Positions 8,038 through 18,345 of a stretch of DNA of 58,108 nucleotides are shown piece after piece (position 1 is the first letter of the stretch; every line of letters begins with the position of its first letter). Source of the DNA: DATEAV01 sp964575425 (GTDB lineage: Bacteria; Chloroflexota; Anaerolineae; Anaerolineales; E44-bin32); contig CAZNRD010000017.1 of the NCBI GenBank assembly GCA_964575425.1, positions 1-58,108 on the forward strand, in the 5' to 3' direction. A program made the position numbers and the translations under genes. The notes beneath the pieces are model-generated. The model was not told where the DNA came from. It worked only from the letters and a program-made list of their open reading frames with translations, and did not search any database.

Positions 8038-8958
8038 TTGTTTGAGATCGTCTTCCTTGGCTCTTCCGCCTCCGCTCCTTCGGTCCACCGCGGCCTGTCA
8101 GCCCAGGTCGTCAGCTACCGCGACCAGCGCTTCCTCATCGACTGCGGCGAAGGAACGCAGCGCCAGATCCTGCGTTCCGGCATAGGGTTCCGCCGTCTCA
8201 ACCGCATCCTGATCACCCACGGCCACCTGGATCACATTCTCGGGCTGGCCGGCCTGCTCTCGACCTTCGCCCGCTGGGAAGCCATCGAGCGTCTCGAGAT
8301 CTGGGGCGGGCGCTGGGCGCTGGAGCGCATCCACGATCTGCTCTTCGGCGTTGTGCTGCGCGGCGCCCGACCACCATTCCAACTCGACCTGATTCCGATC
8401 GAGGCGGGCCTTCTCCTGGAAGAGGGGGGCCTGAGGCTCTCGGCCTTTTCCGTAAGCCACCGCGGACCCAACAGCTTCGGCTTCCTCTTCGAAGAGAGGC
8501 CTCGACGCCCGTTCCTGGCGGATCGGGCCGAGGCGCTTGGCGTTCCTGCCGGCCCGGTTCGGCGGGAGCTGGTCAGCGGGCGAGAAGTCACCCTGCCCGA
8601 CGGGCGGACTGTCTGCCCCGATGACGTCCTGGGTCCACTCACACGAGGCACGCGCCTGGTACACGTCGGCGACTGCGGCCGCACGGATGACCTAGTCGAC
8701 GTGTGTCGCGCCGCCGACGCTCTCGTCATCGAAGCCACCTACCTCGAGATTGAGGCCGAGATGGCCCGGCAGTTTGGCCACCTCACCGCCCGTCAGGCAG
8801 CGGACCTGGCGCGCCGGGCAGACGTGCGCCACCTCTACCTGACCCACATCTCCCGCCGCTACCACGAGCAGGAAGTGCTCGACGAAGCGCGCACTGTCTT
8901 CCCTCAGACCACCGTCGTGCGCGACTTCGACCTGATCCAGGTTCGTCGCCCAGACTGA
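8038..8958 (+). CDS. rnz: Ribonuclease Z (tRNA 3' endonuclease)
   Basis: This metallo-beta-lactamase-fold endonuclease cuts pre-tRNA after the discriminator base. The only tRNA gene in this window (tRNA-Gln) lacks an encoded CCA end, which is the kind of substrate it processes. The product is 306 residues, normal for the short bacterial form. The zinc motif HGHLDH is at 61-66. Other metal ligands expected for the family are visible: His141 in SHRGPNS, Asp212 in VGDCG, and His270 in LTHIS. The family motif with His248 (FGHLTARQAA) is also present. I chose TTG 8038, preceded by GGGGA at a six-base spacing, because family alignments begin with the (M)FEIVFLGSSAS strand. A longer start at 8002 adds an unconserved tail. 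Confidence 0.9.
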   Translation: MFEIVFLGSSASAPSVHRGLSAQVVSYRDQRFLIDCGEGTQRQILRSGIGFRRLNRILITHGHLDHILGLAGLLSTFARWEAIERLEIWGGRWALERIHDLLFGVVLRGARPPFQLDLIPIEAGLLLEEGGLRLSAFSVSHRGPNSFGFLFEERPRRPFLADRAEALGVPAGPVRRELVSGREVTLPDGRTVCPDDVLGPLTRGTRLVHVGDCGRTDDLVDVCRAADALVIEATYLEIEAEMARQFGHLTARQAADLARRADVRHLYLTHISRRYHEQEVLDEARTVFPQTTVVRDFDLIQVRRPD

Positions 8959-8969
8959 CACCTTCCCCC

Positions 8970-8990
8970 TCGGGGCCCAGATTTCCCCGA
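8970..8990 (+). terminator. Stem-loop after RNase Z
   Basis: TCGGGG and CCCCGA pair perfectly across a nine-base loop, 11 bases after the rnz stop. No T-run follows, so it may stabilise the 3' end rather than terminate. Confidence 0.3.
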
Positions 8991-9108
8991 ACGCGCAAGA
9001 GCACGGCTCGGGAGGTGAGGCTCCGCTCTGCACCGTCGGCTTGGCCATCCGCCTGACCTGTTTGGGCCGCAGGCGGACCAGGACTTCATGCGCTCCAAGA
9101 CGGATGGA

Positions 9109-9137
9109 TTGACCACAGTCCTTCGACCGATTAGAAT
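9109..9137 (+). promoter_or_regulatory. Sigma-70-type promoter for the zinc-ribbon gene
   Basis: TTGACC (9109-9114) and TAGAAT (9132-9137) are separated by exactly 17 bases. The mRNA start is expected near 9144, about 25 bases before the ATG at 9169. Confidence 0.75.
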
Positions 9138-9168
9138 CGCGGCCGACAACGAGGTTCCAGCAAAGACC

Positions 9169-9390
9169 ATGCCCATCTACGAGTACATCTGTCTCGACTG
9201 TGGCGCCCGATTCGACGCCCTGCGCCCAATGGCGCAGGCCGATGCTGCCATCCGCTGCACGCGCTGCAAGAGTGAACTTACCTCCCGCACGGTCTCGGTG
9301 TTCGCCGCGCACAGCAGTGGCAAGGTCGTCGCCGGCGGCGGTGGAGGCTGCAGCGGCTGCAGCGGTGGCTCCTGCGCCACCTGCAGCTAG
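9169..9390 (+). CDS. FmdB-family zinc-ribbon protein
   Basis: A 73-residue protein beginning MPIYEYICLDCG, the signature start of the FmdB/CxxC zinc-ribbon family. Two CxxC pairs (Cys8/Cys11 and CTRCK at about 34-37) should bind one zinc. The tail is an unusual Gly/Cys cluster (GCSGCSGGSCATC) with five extra cysteines. Family members are often called putative regulatory proteins, but their biochemical role is not established. A strong promoter and a terminator flank it, so it is probably a single-gene unit. Confidence 0.85.
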   Translation: MPIYEYICLDCGARFDALRPMAQADAAIRCTRCKSELTSRTVSVFAAHSSGKVVAGGGGGCSGCSGGSCATCS

Positions 9391-9412
9391 AGAACCCGCC
9401 TTCGACACATGA

Positions 9413-9438
9413 AGGGGCTGCCCGCGCGGGCAGCCTCT
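9413..9438 (+). terminator. Rho-independent-like terminator
   Basis: An almost perfect GC-rich palindrome (GGCTGCCCG/CGGGCAGCC core) is followed by TCTTCT and more pyrimidines. It lies 23 bases after the zinc-ribbon stop and may also serve the convergent acylphosphatase gene. Confidence 0.7.
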
Positions 9439-9465
9439 TCTGACTTTCTCTCACGCCGCCGAGCG

Positions 9466-9744
9466 TCAGCCGCGGATGTCGAATCCTTTCATCCCGCCGA
9501 CAGGGTCTTCCCACCTGACCTCAACCCGCTCCACGGTGGCCGCTGGCGGACCCTCCCGGCACCACTCGACCAGCGCCCGAACCGCATCCTCCTCGCCCTC
9601 AAACACCGCTTCCACGCGGCCATCGGCCAGATTGCGCACCCATCCGGCCACCCCGTGACGCGTGGCCTGCTGCCGGGTGTAGTAGCGGAAATTCACACCC
9701 TGTACCCACCCATGGACAAAGAGATGTGCCCGACGCACCGGCAT
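9466..9744 (-). CDS. acyP: Acylphosphatase
   Basis: A small cytoplasmic enzyme that hydrolyses acyl phosphates such as carbamoyl phosphate. The 92-residue length is typical. Both signatures are present: GWVQGVNFR (Arg20, the phosphate-binding arginine) and GWVRN (Asn38, which positions the attacking water). ATG 9744 has a GGAGGTG site just upstream; the longer reading to 9771 is not needed. It is the last gene in the minus-strand run below complex I, 27 bases after the YkoP-like gene. Confidence 0.9.
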   Translation of the reverse strand: MPVRRAHLFVHGWVQGVNFRYYTRQQATRHGVAGWVRNLADGRVEAVFEGEEDAVRALVEWCREGPPAATVERVEVRWEDPVGGMKGFDIRG

Positions 9745-9771
9745 GGCCCACCTCCACGGCGGCTCACGCAA

Positions 9772-10407
9772 CTACGATACACCGCTTTCGGCGGGTTGGG
9801 AAGGCGTGCCTTGGCTCCTTGCGGCATAGCGCGCCAGCAGCTCTGCCCGCGACATCCACACCTCCACACGCTGCAGCGCGCCAAGCCTCTTTCCACGCAG
9901 GCTCTGAGGCCCGAACGTCCAGAGCAGCAGGTAGGAGTAGAAGTTGTCCCAGAAGGCACGCCGCCAGACGCGCCATCCCGGTGCCTCTTTCAACACAACC
10001 TCGAAACCCAGGCGCTCCAGCGCCGGCCGGATCGAACGGAGCTGGGTGACGAAGCTGAGCTCCCCGCGCAAGGCAACATAACCCTGGGGCGCGCGCTGGC
10101 CCAGGTGGCAAGCCAGCAGCTCCAGGGAGCGGGTGCTCTGCTGCAAGAGGTAGCGTCCCCACCCCAGCGAGGTGTTCCTGCGAAAAAGCTTGAGCAGTCG
10201 CTCGTTCCACAGGTGCAGGTGGACGATCGGATCGCCCGTCCTCACGACCGTCCCATCCCGCAGCGAAGCGTCGCGCGGCGACGGTCCGTAGGACACGCGC
10301 AGAATGCATCCTGCCTCGTGCGTGAAGGGCCGCACCCCGTAAGCTCGGCGCAGGATGCCATCGATTGCCCGAATGCACAGCCTGGCGAAGGCGGCCGAAA
10401 GCGGCAC
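9772..10407 (-). CDS. YkoP-like domain protein
   Basis: About 211 residues with no membrane helix. The central part (ILRVSYGP, then DGTVVRTGDPIVHLHLWNER, then a long helix, then LGFEV) resembles the YkoP-like domain, found in Firmicutes alone or attached to polysaccharide deacetylases. Its activity is unknown. I resemblance-matched this by eye only. GTG 10407 is five bases after the upstream stop; a longer frame to 10473 would overlap the transporter gene by 61 bases. Near overlap with the half-transporter suggests they work together, perhaps in lipid-linked or envelope sugar handling, but that is inference. Confidence 0.6.
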   Translation of the reverse strand: MPLSAAFARLCIRAIDGILRRAYGVRPFTHEAGCILRVSYGPSPRDASLRDGTVVRTGDPIVHLHLWNERLLKLFRRNTSLGWGRYLLQQSTRSLELLACHLGQRAPQGYVALRGELSFVTQLRSIRPALERLGFEVVLKEAPGWRVWRRAFWDNFYSYLLLWTFGPQSLRGKRLGALQRVEVWMSRAELLARYAARSQGTPSQPAESGVS

Positions 10408-10412
10408 AGGCG

Positions 10413-10823
10413 TCAGGGCTTTCCGGTCGAGATGAGCACCAGGCCGGCGAACACCAGCCCCACCCCCGCCCACTGCCCGCGCGTGAAGCCCTCACGGAAA
10501 ATGATGTGCGCGCTCACCAGTTCCGCCGAGACAAACGCCAGGCCAATGCCGAACGCGCTCGCCGTGCGCACGCTTCCCAGGCGCGCCATGCTGGCAAAGG
10601 TGAGCTGCGTCCCCAGGCCAAACGCGCTGCCCACGGCCTGCCAGATGAGGAACTGTGTCCAGCTGGCTGCCCGGCCGGAGAACGCGAAGCAGGTGGTGGC
10701 CCCAATGTTCATCAACTGGTTGAGGGCAATGAGGGGCAGCGGCAGATGAGCCGCCTGGGCTCTGGTCAGGGACGCACGATAGGCATCGCTCACGAAGTGC
10801 GCGGCCGATCGCAGCAGAGTCAT
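10413..10823 (-). CDS. Half-size DMT (EamA/SMR-like) transporter
   Basis: A 136-residue membrane protein with four predicted helices (about residues 28-47, 58-78, 84-102 and 112-131). This is half the usual ten-helix EamA protein and equals the size of small multidrug-resistance or ArnE/ArnF-type subunits, which act as dimers. ATG 10823 has a GGGAGGT site at good spacing. The gene starts 85 bases after nuoN and ends five bases before the YkoP-like gene. The substrate is unknown. Confidence 0.7.
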   Translation of the reverse strand: MTLLRSAAHFVSDAYRASLTRAQAAHLPLPLIALNQLMNIGATTCFAFSGRAASWTQFLIWQAVGSAFGLGTQLTFASMARLGSVRTASAFGIGLAFVSAELVSAHIIFREGFTRGQWAGVGLVFAGLVLISTGKP

Positions 10824-10877
10824 AGGCACCTCCCGCTGAAAATTAGTCTATCCCAGCAGCCACGGAGTGCCAATCAG

Positions 10878-10891
10878 CCCGCTTGCGCGGG
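10878..10891 (-). terminator. Short stem-loop after nuoN
   Basis: Read on the minus strand, CCCGC-GCAA-GCGGG forms a compact GNRA-type hairpin 18 bases after the nuoN stop. There is no T-run, so read-through into the DMT gene is likely. Confidence 0.3.
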
Positions 10892-10908
10892 TCAGGCCAT
10901 TTTGCGGA

Positions 10909-12360
10909 CTACGGTGGCGGAATCAGCGTGCCGGCGCGGGCGGCGAGCGCCAGCAGCGGACCAGGCAGAATCCCTAGCACCACGGTCCCCAGCGCCGTCA
11001 GCGCAACCGTGGCGTTGAGCCAGGCCTCGGAGCGGCTCTCCGGTGCGCCCGGACGCATGAACATCATCACCACCACCCGCAGGTAATAGTATGCCGACAC
11101 CAGGGAAGTGAGCACGCCCAGGAGGGCCAGCCAGACCTGGCCGGCATCCAGCGCAGCGCGAAACAGGTAGAACTTGCCCAGGAAGCCGACGGTTGGCGGG
11201 ATGCCGGTGAGGGACAGCATGAAGACTGCCATGGCCACGCCCAGGGCCGGGCGGCGCGAGGCCAGGCCGGAGTAGTCCTCCAGCATCAAGCCCCCACCAT
11301 CCTGCTTCTCCATCGCCACCACCACCGCCCAGGCCCCCAAGTTGGTCACTGCGTACGCCACAAGGTAGTACAGGGCCGCGCCCGCCGCCTGCGCAGTGAA
11401 CTCAGGGCCGATGCTGGAAGCGAGGGCCATCAGCAAGTATCCTGCGTGGGCGATGCTGGAATAGGCCAGAAGGCGTTTGATGTTCGGCTGCGCAATGGCC
11501 GCCACATTTCCCCAGATCATGGTGACCGCCGCGACGATGGCGATGGCCGCAGTCCACTTGGCTGCCAGCGCCGGGAAAGCGAGGAGCAGGACTCGCACCA
11601 GCGCCGCCAGGCCACCCACTTTGGCACCGGCGGACATGAAACCGACCAACGCCGACGGCGCCCCATGGTACACGTCCGGCGTCCACATGTGAAATGGGAC
11701 GGCCGCCAGTTTGAAACCCAACCCGACCAGAATCATGCCCAGGCCGAACGCCAACATGGCAGGCGAGTCAACACCGGCACTGACGGTCAAAACGATCTCC
11801 GTCAGGCGCGTGGCACCTGTGGCACCGAAGGTGAGCGCAATGCCGTAGAGGACGAACCCCGAAGCAAAGGCGCCCAGCAGGAAGTACTTCAGTCCGGCCT
11901 CCTCCGACGCAGGCTGGGGCCGGCCAAGAGCGGAGAGCACATAGAGCGGGATCGACAGGAGCTCCAGCGCCAGGAACACGATGATCAGGTCCCCCGCATA
12001 GCCCATGAGCAGCATGCCGGTCAGGCTGAACAACAGCAAGCTGTAGTACTCGCCGCGCTCAATGCCCATCCGGTGCAGGTAGTCGCAGGCCAGGGCGATC
12101 CCCCCCAACCCAAGCCCCAGAGTCACCGCGCCAACAAACGCGGCGAAGTCATCGGCGATGATCATGCCAGCGAAGGCCCAGCGCGCCTGGCCATAACCCA
12201 GGACCAGGGGAACCATGCTGGCCAGCATGCCGAACGCTGCCAGCAGCGCTGTCAGCCCTCGGCGGCCGTCTGGAAGGAAGGCGTCCAGCAACAGCAAGCC
12301 GCAGCTCCATCCTGCGAGGATGAAAAGCGGCAAGATGGCAGTGAGATCGGAGACGGACAC
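10909..12360 (-). CDS. nuoN: NADH-quinone oxidoreductase subunit N
   Basis: One of three antiporter-like proton-pumping subunits in the membrane arm of complex I. It is 483 residues with about 14 helices. Conserved charged residues are in place: Glu in LALELLSIPLYVLSAL and Lys in GFKLAAVPFHMWTPDVYHG, followed by the second half-channel region. It is the last gene of the nuo operon, starting three bases after nuoM. Confidence 0.95.
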   Translation of the reverse strand: MSVSDLTAILPLFILAGWSCGLLLLDAFLPDGRRGLTALLAAFGMLASMVPLVLGYGQARWAFAGMIIADDFAAFVGAVTLGLGLGGIALACDYLHRMGIERGEYYSLLLFSLTGMLLMGYAGDLIIVFLALELLSIPLYVLSALGRPQPASEEAGLKYFLLGAFASGFVLYGIALTFGATGATRLTEIVLTVSAGVDSPAMLAFGLGMILVGLGFKLAAVPFHMWTPDVYHGAPSALVGFMSAGAKVGGLAALVRVLLLAFPALAAKWTAAIAIVAAVTMIWGNVAAIAQPNIKRLLAYSSIAHAGYLLMALASSIGPEFTAQAAGAALYYLVAYAVTNLGAWAVVVAMEKQDGGGLMLEDYSGLASRRPALGVAMAVFMLSLTGIPPTVGFLGKFYLFRAALDAGQVWLALLGVLTSLVSAYYYLRVVVMMFMRPGAPESRSEAWLNATVALTALGTVVLGILPGPLLALAARAGTLIPPP

Positions 12361-12363
12361 GGC

Positions 12364-13875
12364 CTACCTCAGCGCCAGCGCTGCCGCCTGCAGGCCGCCC
12401 AGCAGGTGCTGCACCGAGGGGGACATCAGGTCGAAGAACGGCCGCGGGTAGAGCCCGATCCAGAAGATCAGCGTGATTAGCGGTGCCAGGGAGATCACTT
12501 CGCGCCAGTTCAGGTCTCTCAATTGCTGGTTTTCCGGCTTGTCGACCGGCCCGAGGAAGAGATTCTGAAACATGTTGAGCATGTAGATGGCTGCCAGGAT
12601 CACGCCAAGCACCGCCAGCCCGGCATACCAAGGGGAGCCGATGGCCTCCGACCCGAATGCGCCCAGGAGGATGGTGAACTCTCCGACAAAGCCGTTCAGC
12701 CCTGGCAGCCCCATCGAGGACAGCGTCACCACCAGCGTCAGGACGGCGTACACCGGCATCACCTTCCACAGGCCGCCGAAGGCGTCCATCTCGCGCGTGT
12801 GGCGCCGCTCATAGATCATGCCCACGATGAGGAACAGCGCCCCCGTGCTGAGCCCGTGGTTGACCATCTGCAGGATGGCGCCCTGAATCCCCTGCGGATT
12901 CAGCGCGAACAGGCCCAGCATGACGAAGCCCAGGTGGCTGACCGAAGAGAACGCCACCAGCTTCTTGACATCCTTCTGGGCGTAGGAGACGGCCGCGCCG
13001 TACAGGATCCCGATCGCCGCCAGGACAGCCATCCACGGCGCGGCCCTCACCGACGCCTCCGGGAAGAGCGGCAAGTTAAAACGCAGAAAGCCGTAGGTGC
13101 CCATCTTAAGCAGCACGCCCGCCAGGATGACCGAGCCGGCGGTCGGCGCCTCCACGTGCGCGTCCGGAAGCCACGAGTGCAGCGGCCACATCGGCACCTT
13201 GATCGCAAAGGCAGCAGCAAAGGCCAGGAAAAGCCACATCTGGACATCCGCCGACAGGCCTCCCTGCTCGATCAGGTCCGGCAGAGAGAACGTGCCGCCG
13301 CGCAGGGCGAGCCAGATGATCGCCAGCAGCATCAGGATGGAGCCGGCCATGGTGTACAGGAAGAACTTGATGGCGGCGTAGATGCGGCGTAGGCCGCCCC
13401 AGATGCCAATCAGGAAGTACATCGGCACCAGGGTGAACTCCCAGAAGATGTAGAACAGGAAGAGGTCCTGCGCCAGGAAGACCCCCACCATCCCGACCTC
13501 CAGCAGGAGGAAGAAGACCATGAACTCCCGCACCCTCTCCTGGACCGCGGTCCAGGTCGAGAAGATGGCGATCGGTGTCAGCAGGGTGGTCAGCAGCACC
13601 AGCAGCAGGCTCAGGCCGTCGACGCCGAGGTGGTACTCCAGAGTCCAGCCGGCCAGGCGGATCCACGGCACCCGCGCCACCAGCTGCAGGCCGGGGTCCG
13701 AGCGGTCGAAGCGCGCCAGCATCCACAGCGACAGCGCGAAGGTGAGGGCCGAGGCCGCCACCGCCATCCAGCGCATCCCCTCCTCGCGCTTGCCCGGAAG
13801 GAGCAGGATTGCGAGCGCTCCAACGACTGGAAAGAAGACCACCAGGGAAAGCACGTAGGGATCAAGTGAGGTCAT
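12364..13875 (-). CDS. nuoM: NADH-quinone oxidoreductase subunit M
   Basis: An antiporter-like proton-pumping subunit of complex I, 503 residues with about 14 helices. The key motif FWEFTLVPMYFLIG carries the conserved Glu, and AIKVPMWPLHSWLPDAH carries the channel Lys and the broken-helix region. It lies between nuoL (16-base gap) and nuoN (three-base gap), the usual order. Confidence 0.96.
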   Translation of the reverse strand: MTSLDPYVLSLVVFFPVVGALAILLLPGKREEGMRWMAVAASALTFALSLWMLARFDRSDPGLQLVARVPWIRLAGWTLEYHLGVDGLSLLLVLLTTLLTPIAIFSTWTAVQERVREFMVFFLLLEVGMVGVFLAQDLFLFYIFWEFTLVPMYFLIGIWGGLRRIYAAIKFFLYTMAGSILMLLAIIWLALRGGTFSLPDLIEQGGLSADVQMWLFLAFAAAFAIKVPMWPLHSWLPDAHVEAPTAGSVILAGVLLKMGTYGFLRFNLPLFPEASVRAAPWMAVLAAIGILYGAAVSYAQKDVKKLVAFSSVSHLGFVMLGLFALNPQGIQGAILQMVNHGLSTGALFLIVGMIYERRHTREMDAFGGLWKVMPVYAVLTLVVTLSSMGLPGLNGFVGEFTILLGAFGSEAIGSPWYAGLAVLGVILAAIYMLNMFQNLFLGPVDKPENQQLRDLNWREVISLAPLITLIFWIGLYPRPFFDLMSPSVQHLLGGLQAAALALR

Positions 13876-13891
13876 GACCCGTCCTCAACCA

Positions 13892-15961
<2,070 letters not shown>

Positions 15962-15974
15962 CTTTGCCCCCGCC

Positions 15975-16280
15975 TCATCCCCTCAGGCTGCTCATCTGGT
16001 CGACGTCGATGCTGTGCTTGGTGCGGAAGATGGTCACAATGAGCGCCAAGCCGACGGCCACCTCAGCCGCCGCCACCGTGATGCTGAAGAAGACGAACGC
16101 CTGACCTGCTGTCGAATGGAGAGCGCGCGCAAACGCGATGAAGGCCAGGTTGGCGGCGTTCAGCATCAGCTCGACCGACATGAAGATGACGATGGCGTTG
16201 CGCCGAACCAGCACACCCACGACGCCGATCGTGAACAGCACCGCAGATAGCCCGACCACGTACGACGTCGGGACGTTCAT
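15975..16280 (-). CDS. nuoK: NADH-quinone oxidoreductase subunit K
   Basis: A three-helix membrane-arm subunit of 101 residues (MrpC/NuoK family). It carries conserved glutamates in the helices, including FMSVELMLNAANLAF and AAAEVAVGLALIV, which form part of the central proton pathway. Its ATG overlaps the nuoJ stop as ATGA. Confidence 0.96.
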   Translation of the reverse strand: MNVPTSYVVGLSAVLFTIGVVGVLVRRNAIVIFMSVELMLNAANLAFIAFARALHSTAGQAFVFFSITVAAAEVAVGLALIVTIFRTKHSIDVDQMSSLRG

Positions 16281-16789
16281 CCCGCGTTCCTCCTCTCCCT
16301 GCGGCTGAGCACAATGGCGCCGACCATCGCTGCCAGCAGCAGGATCGAGGCCACCTCAATCGGAACTACGAACTCCCGAAACAATAGCCTGCTCACCTCG
16401 GCCGGGCTGCCGAAACCTCGCGGCGGTGCTGCGCGGGTCACCGCCCCCCGTCCCATCCAGATGACGAGGATGGCCTGCGCGAACAAGGCGACCCCCAGCG
16501 CAGCGGCGGCCGGCACCTGCCAGCGCAGCCGCGCGCTGCGCGGCAGCCTCTCCGCCCCCAGCAGCATGACCACAAACAAGAAGAGCACCATGATGGCCCC
16601 GGCATAAACCGTGACCTGGACCATCGCAATGAAGGCGGCCTGCAGGAGCAGGTAGAGCACGGCCACCACCACGAAGTTGACTACCAGCAGCAGCGTCGAA
16701 TAGACCGGGTTGTGGCTGGTCAGCATGCCAATGGCCGTGACCACCGCCAGCAAGGCCAGGGAGAAAAAGAGAATTAGGTCGGGGGTCAT
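16277..16789 (-). CDS. nuoJ: NADH-quinone oxidoreductase subunit J
   Basis: A five-helix membrane-arm subunit of 170 residues. The conserved QVTVYAGAIMVLFLFVVMLL segment is helix 3, whose pi-bulge is linked to coupling. The product starts 37 bases after nuoI and overlaps nuoK by four bases. Confidence 0.95.
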   Translation of the reverse strand: MTPDLILFFSLALLAVVTAIGMLTSHNPVYSTLLLVVNFVVVAVLYLLLQAAFIAMVQVTVYAGAIMVLFLFVVMLLGAERLPRSARLRWQVPAAAALGVALFAQAILVIWMGRGAVTRAAPPRGFGSPAEVSRLLFREFVVPIEVASILLLAAMVGAIVLSRRERRNAG

Positions 16790-16826
16790 AAGGGCGCAGT
16801 CCCCGGGGCATCGTTGCCGCTGCTCA

Positions 16827-17336
16827 TCAGTCGGAGTCCTTCATCGGCGGGATCGCCTTGTCGAATTGACCGGGTTCAACTGCCATCGGCGTCGGACGCC
16901 CGCCGGGCGGCACCGGCTCGATGAGCATCTCCTTGGTGTAGACCGACTGCCGCCGCTGGATGAACGACAGCTCGTAGCTGTGCTCCAGCACGATGGCCTC
17001 CGTCGGGCAGGCGTCCTCGCAGTATCCGCAGAAGATGCAGCGCAGCATGTTGATCTCGTACGTGCTGGCGTAGCGCTCGCCTGGTGAGTAGCGGCCGTCA
17101 TCGGCGTTCTCGGCGGCCTCGACGAAGATGGCGTCTGCCGGGCAGGCTGCAGCGCACAGCGAGCATCCGATGCATTTCTCGAGACCGTTCGGGTAGCGCT
17201 TGAGCGCATGCCGACCCTTGAAACGTTCCCGCACCGGCCGCTTGACCTCTGGATAGGCGATTGTCACCGGCCGCTCGAACATCGAGCGAAAGGTGGTCCA
17301 CAACCCGCGCAGGAGTTCTCCTGGTCTGATTTCCAT
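16827..17336 (-). CDS. nuoI: NADH-quinone oxidoreductase subunit I
   Basis: The ferredoxin-like subunit carrying clusters N6a and N6b, linking the peripheral electron path to N2. It is 169 residues with two full CxxCxxCxxxCP motifs (Cys55/58/61/65 and Cys100/103/106/110). The N-terminus has the amphipathic helix that sits on the membrane. It starts four bases after nuoH. Confidence 0.96.
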   Translation of the reverse strand: MEIRPGELLRGLWTTFRSMFERPVTIAYPEVKRPVRERFKGRHALKRYPNGLEKCIGCSLCAAACPADAIFVEAAENADDGRYSPGERYASTYEINMLRCIFCGYCEDACPTEAIVLEHSYELSFIQRRQSVYTKEMLIEPVPPGGRPTPMAVEPGQFDKAIPPMKDSD

Positions 17337-17340
17337 CTCG

Positions 17341-18345
17341 CTACCGCCTCAACACCACGATCACAGCCGTGACCATCACATTGAGCAGCGACGCCGGCAG
17401 CAGGACCTTCCAACCGAAAGCCATCAGCCGATCGTAGCGGAAGCGCGGCAGGGTGGCCCGCACCCACAGCTGGAGGAACACCAGGGCCGCCGTTTTGACG
17501 AAGAGGTAAATCGGCCCCAGCCATGGCAGGCGTTCCACCCACGGGCCCCAGTAGCCACCCAGGAACAGCGTCGCCCCGATCACGCTGACGGCAATCATCT
17601 TCACGTACTCGGCCATGAAGAACAGGGCGAATTTCATGCCCGAATACTCCACGTGATAGCCCGCCGTCAATTCCTGCTCGGCTTCTGGCATGTCGAAGGG
17701 CGCGCGGTTCACCTCGGCCAGCGAAGAGATCATCCACACCACGAAGCCGATCGGCTGCAGCACCACGTACCACAGCCTTTCCTGGCCCAGCACGATGTCG
17801 CGCAGGCTCATCGTGCCGGCCAGCAGGATCGGCCCCACCAGCGTCAGCCCCAGAGCCAGCTCATAACTCACCATCTGCGCCGAGGAGCGAATGCCACCCA
17901 TCAGCGCGTATTTGTTGTTGGAGGACCAGCCCGCCAGGACAATGCCATAGACCGCGATCGATGTGACGGCCAGGATGTACAGGATGCCGACATTGATGTC
18001 GTCGGCCAGGCCCAGGTCGATCGTGCGCCCAAAGGCGCGCATTTCCGGCCCGAAGGGGACAACGGCCAGCAGGATCAACGCCGGGATGACCGTGACGATC
18101 GGCGCCAGGAGGAACAGCAGCCGATCGGCGCCTTCAGGAATGACCTCTTCCTTGAAAACCAGCTTGAGGCCGTCGGCCACGGGCTGCAGCAGCCCCCAGG
18201 GTCCTGCCCGGTTGGGGCCGATGCGCACCTGCATTCGGGCGAGCACGCGACGTTCGAAGAGCGTCAGGTAGGCAAAACCGCCAAGGAGCATCGCAACCAT
18301 GACGACGGACTTGATGAGCCACTCGAGCAGCAATGAGGTGTTCAT
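17341..18345 (-). CDS. nuoH: NADH-quinone oxidoreductase subunit H
   Basis: The membrane subunit that forms much of the quinone chamber, 334 residues with eight or so helices. It has the family signature around RIGPNRAGPWGLLQPVADG and the acidic loop with SSLAEVNRAPFDMPEAEQEL. ATG 18345 shares one base with the nuoG stop (TGATG). An in-frame extension to 18411 would overlap nuoG by 67 bases and is rejected. Confidence 0.96.
   Translation of the reverse strand: MNTSLLLEWLIKSVVMVAMLLGGFAYLTLFERRVLARMQVRIGPNRAGPWGLLQPVADGLKLVFKEEVIPEGADRLLFLLAPIVTVIPALILLAVVPFGPEMRAFGRTIDLGLADDINVGILYILAVTSIAVYGIVLAGWSSNNKYALMGGIRSSAQMVSYELALGLTLVGPILLAGTMSLRDIVLGQERLWYVVLQPIGFVVWMISSLAEVNRAPFDMPEAEQELTAGYHVEYSGMKFALFFMAEYVKMIAVSVIGATLFLGGYWGPWVERLPWLGPIYLFVKTAALVFLQLWVRATLPRFRYDRLMAFGWKVLLPASLLNVMVTAVIVVLRR

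Noticed and set aside
9409..10749. A 446-codon plus-strand frame opposite acyP, the YkoP-like and DMT genes
   Set aside because: It has biased low-complexity composition, runs through the terminator, and lies opposite three genes with good starts and motifs.
11446..13392. Long plus-strand frames opposite nuoN and nuoM
   Set aside because: They are rich in Arg, Gln and His, as expected for the complement of hydrophobic GC-rich genes, and have no starts with ribosome sites. The minus-strand genes are certain.
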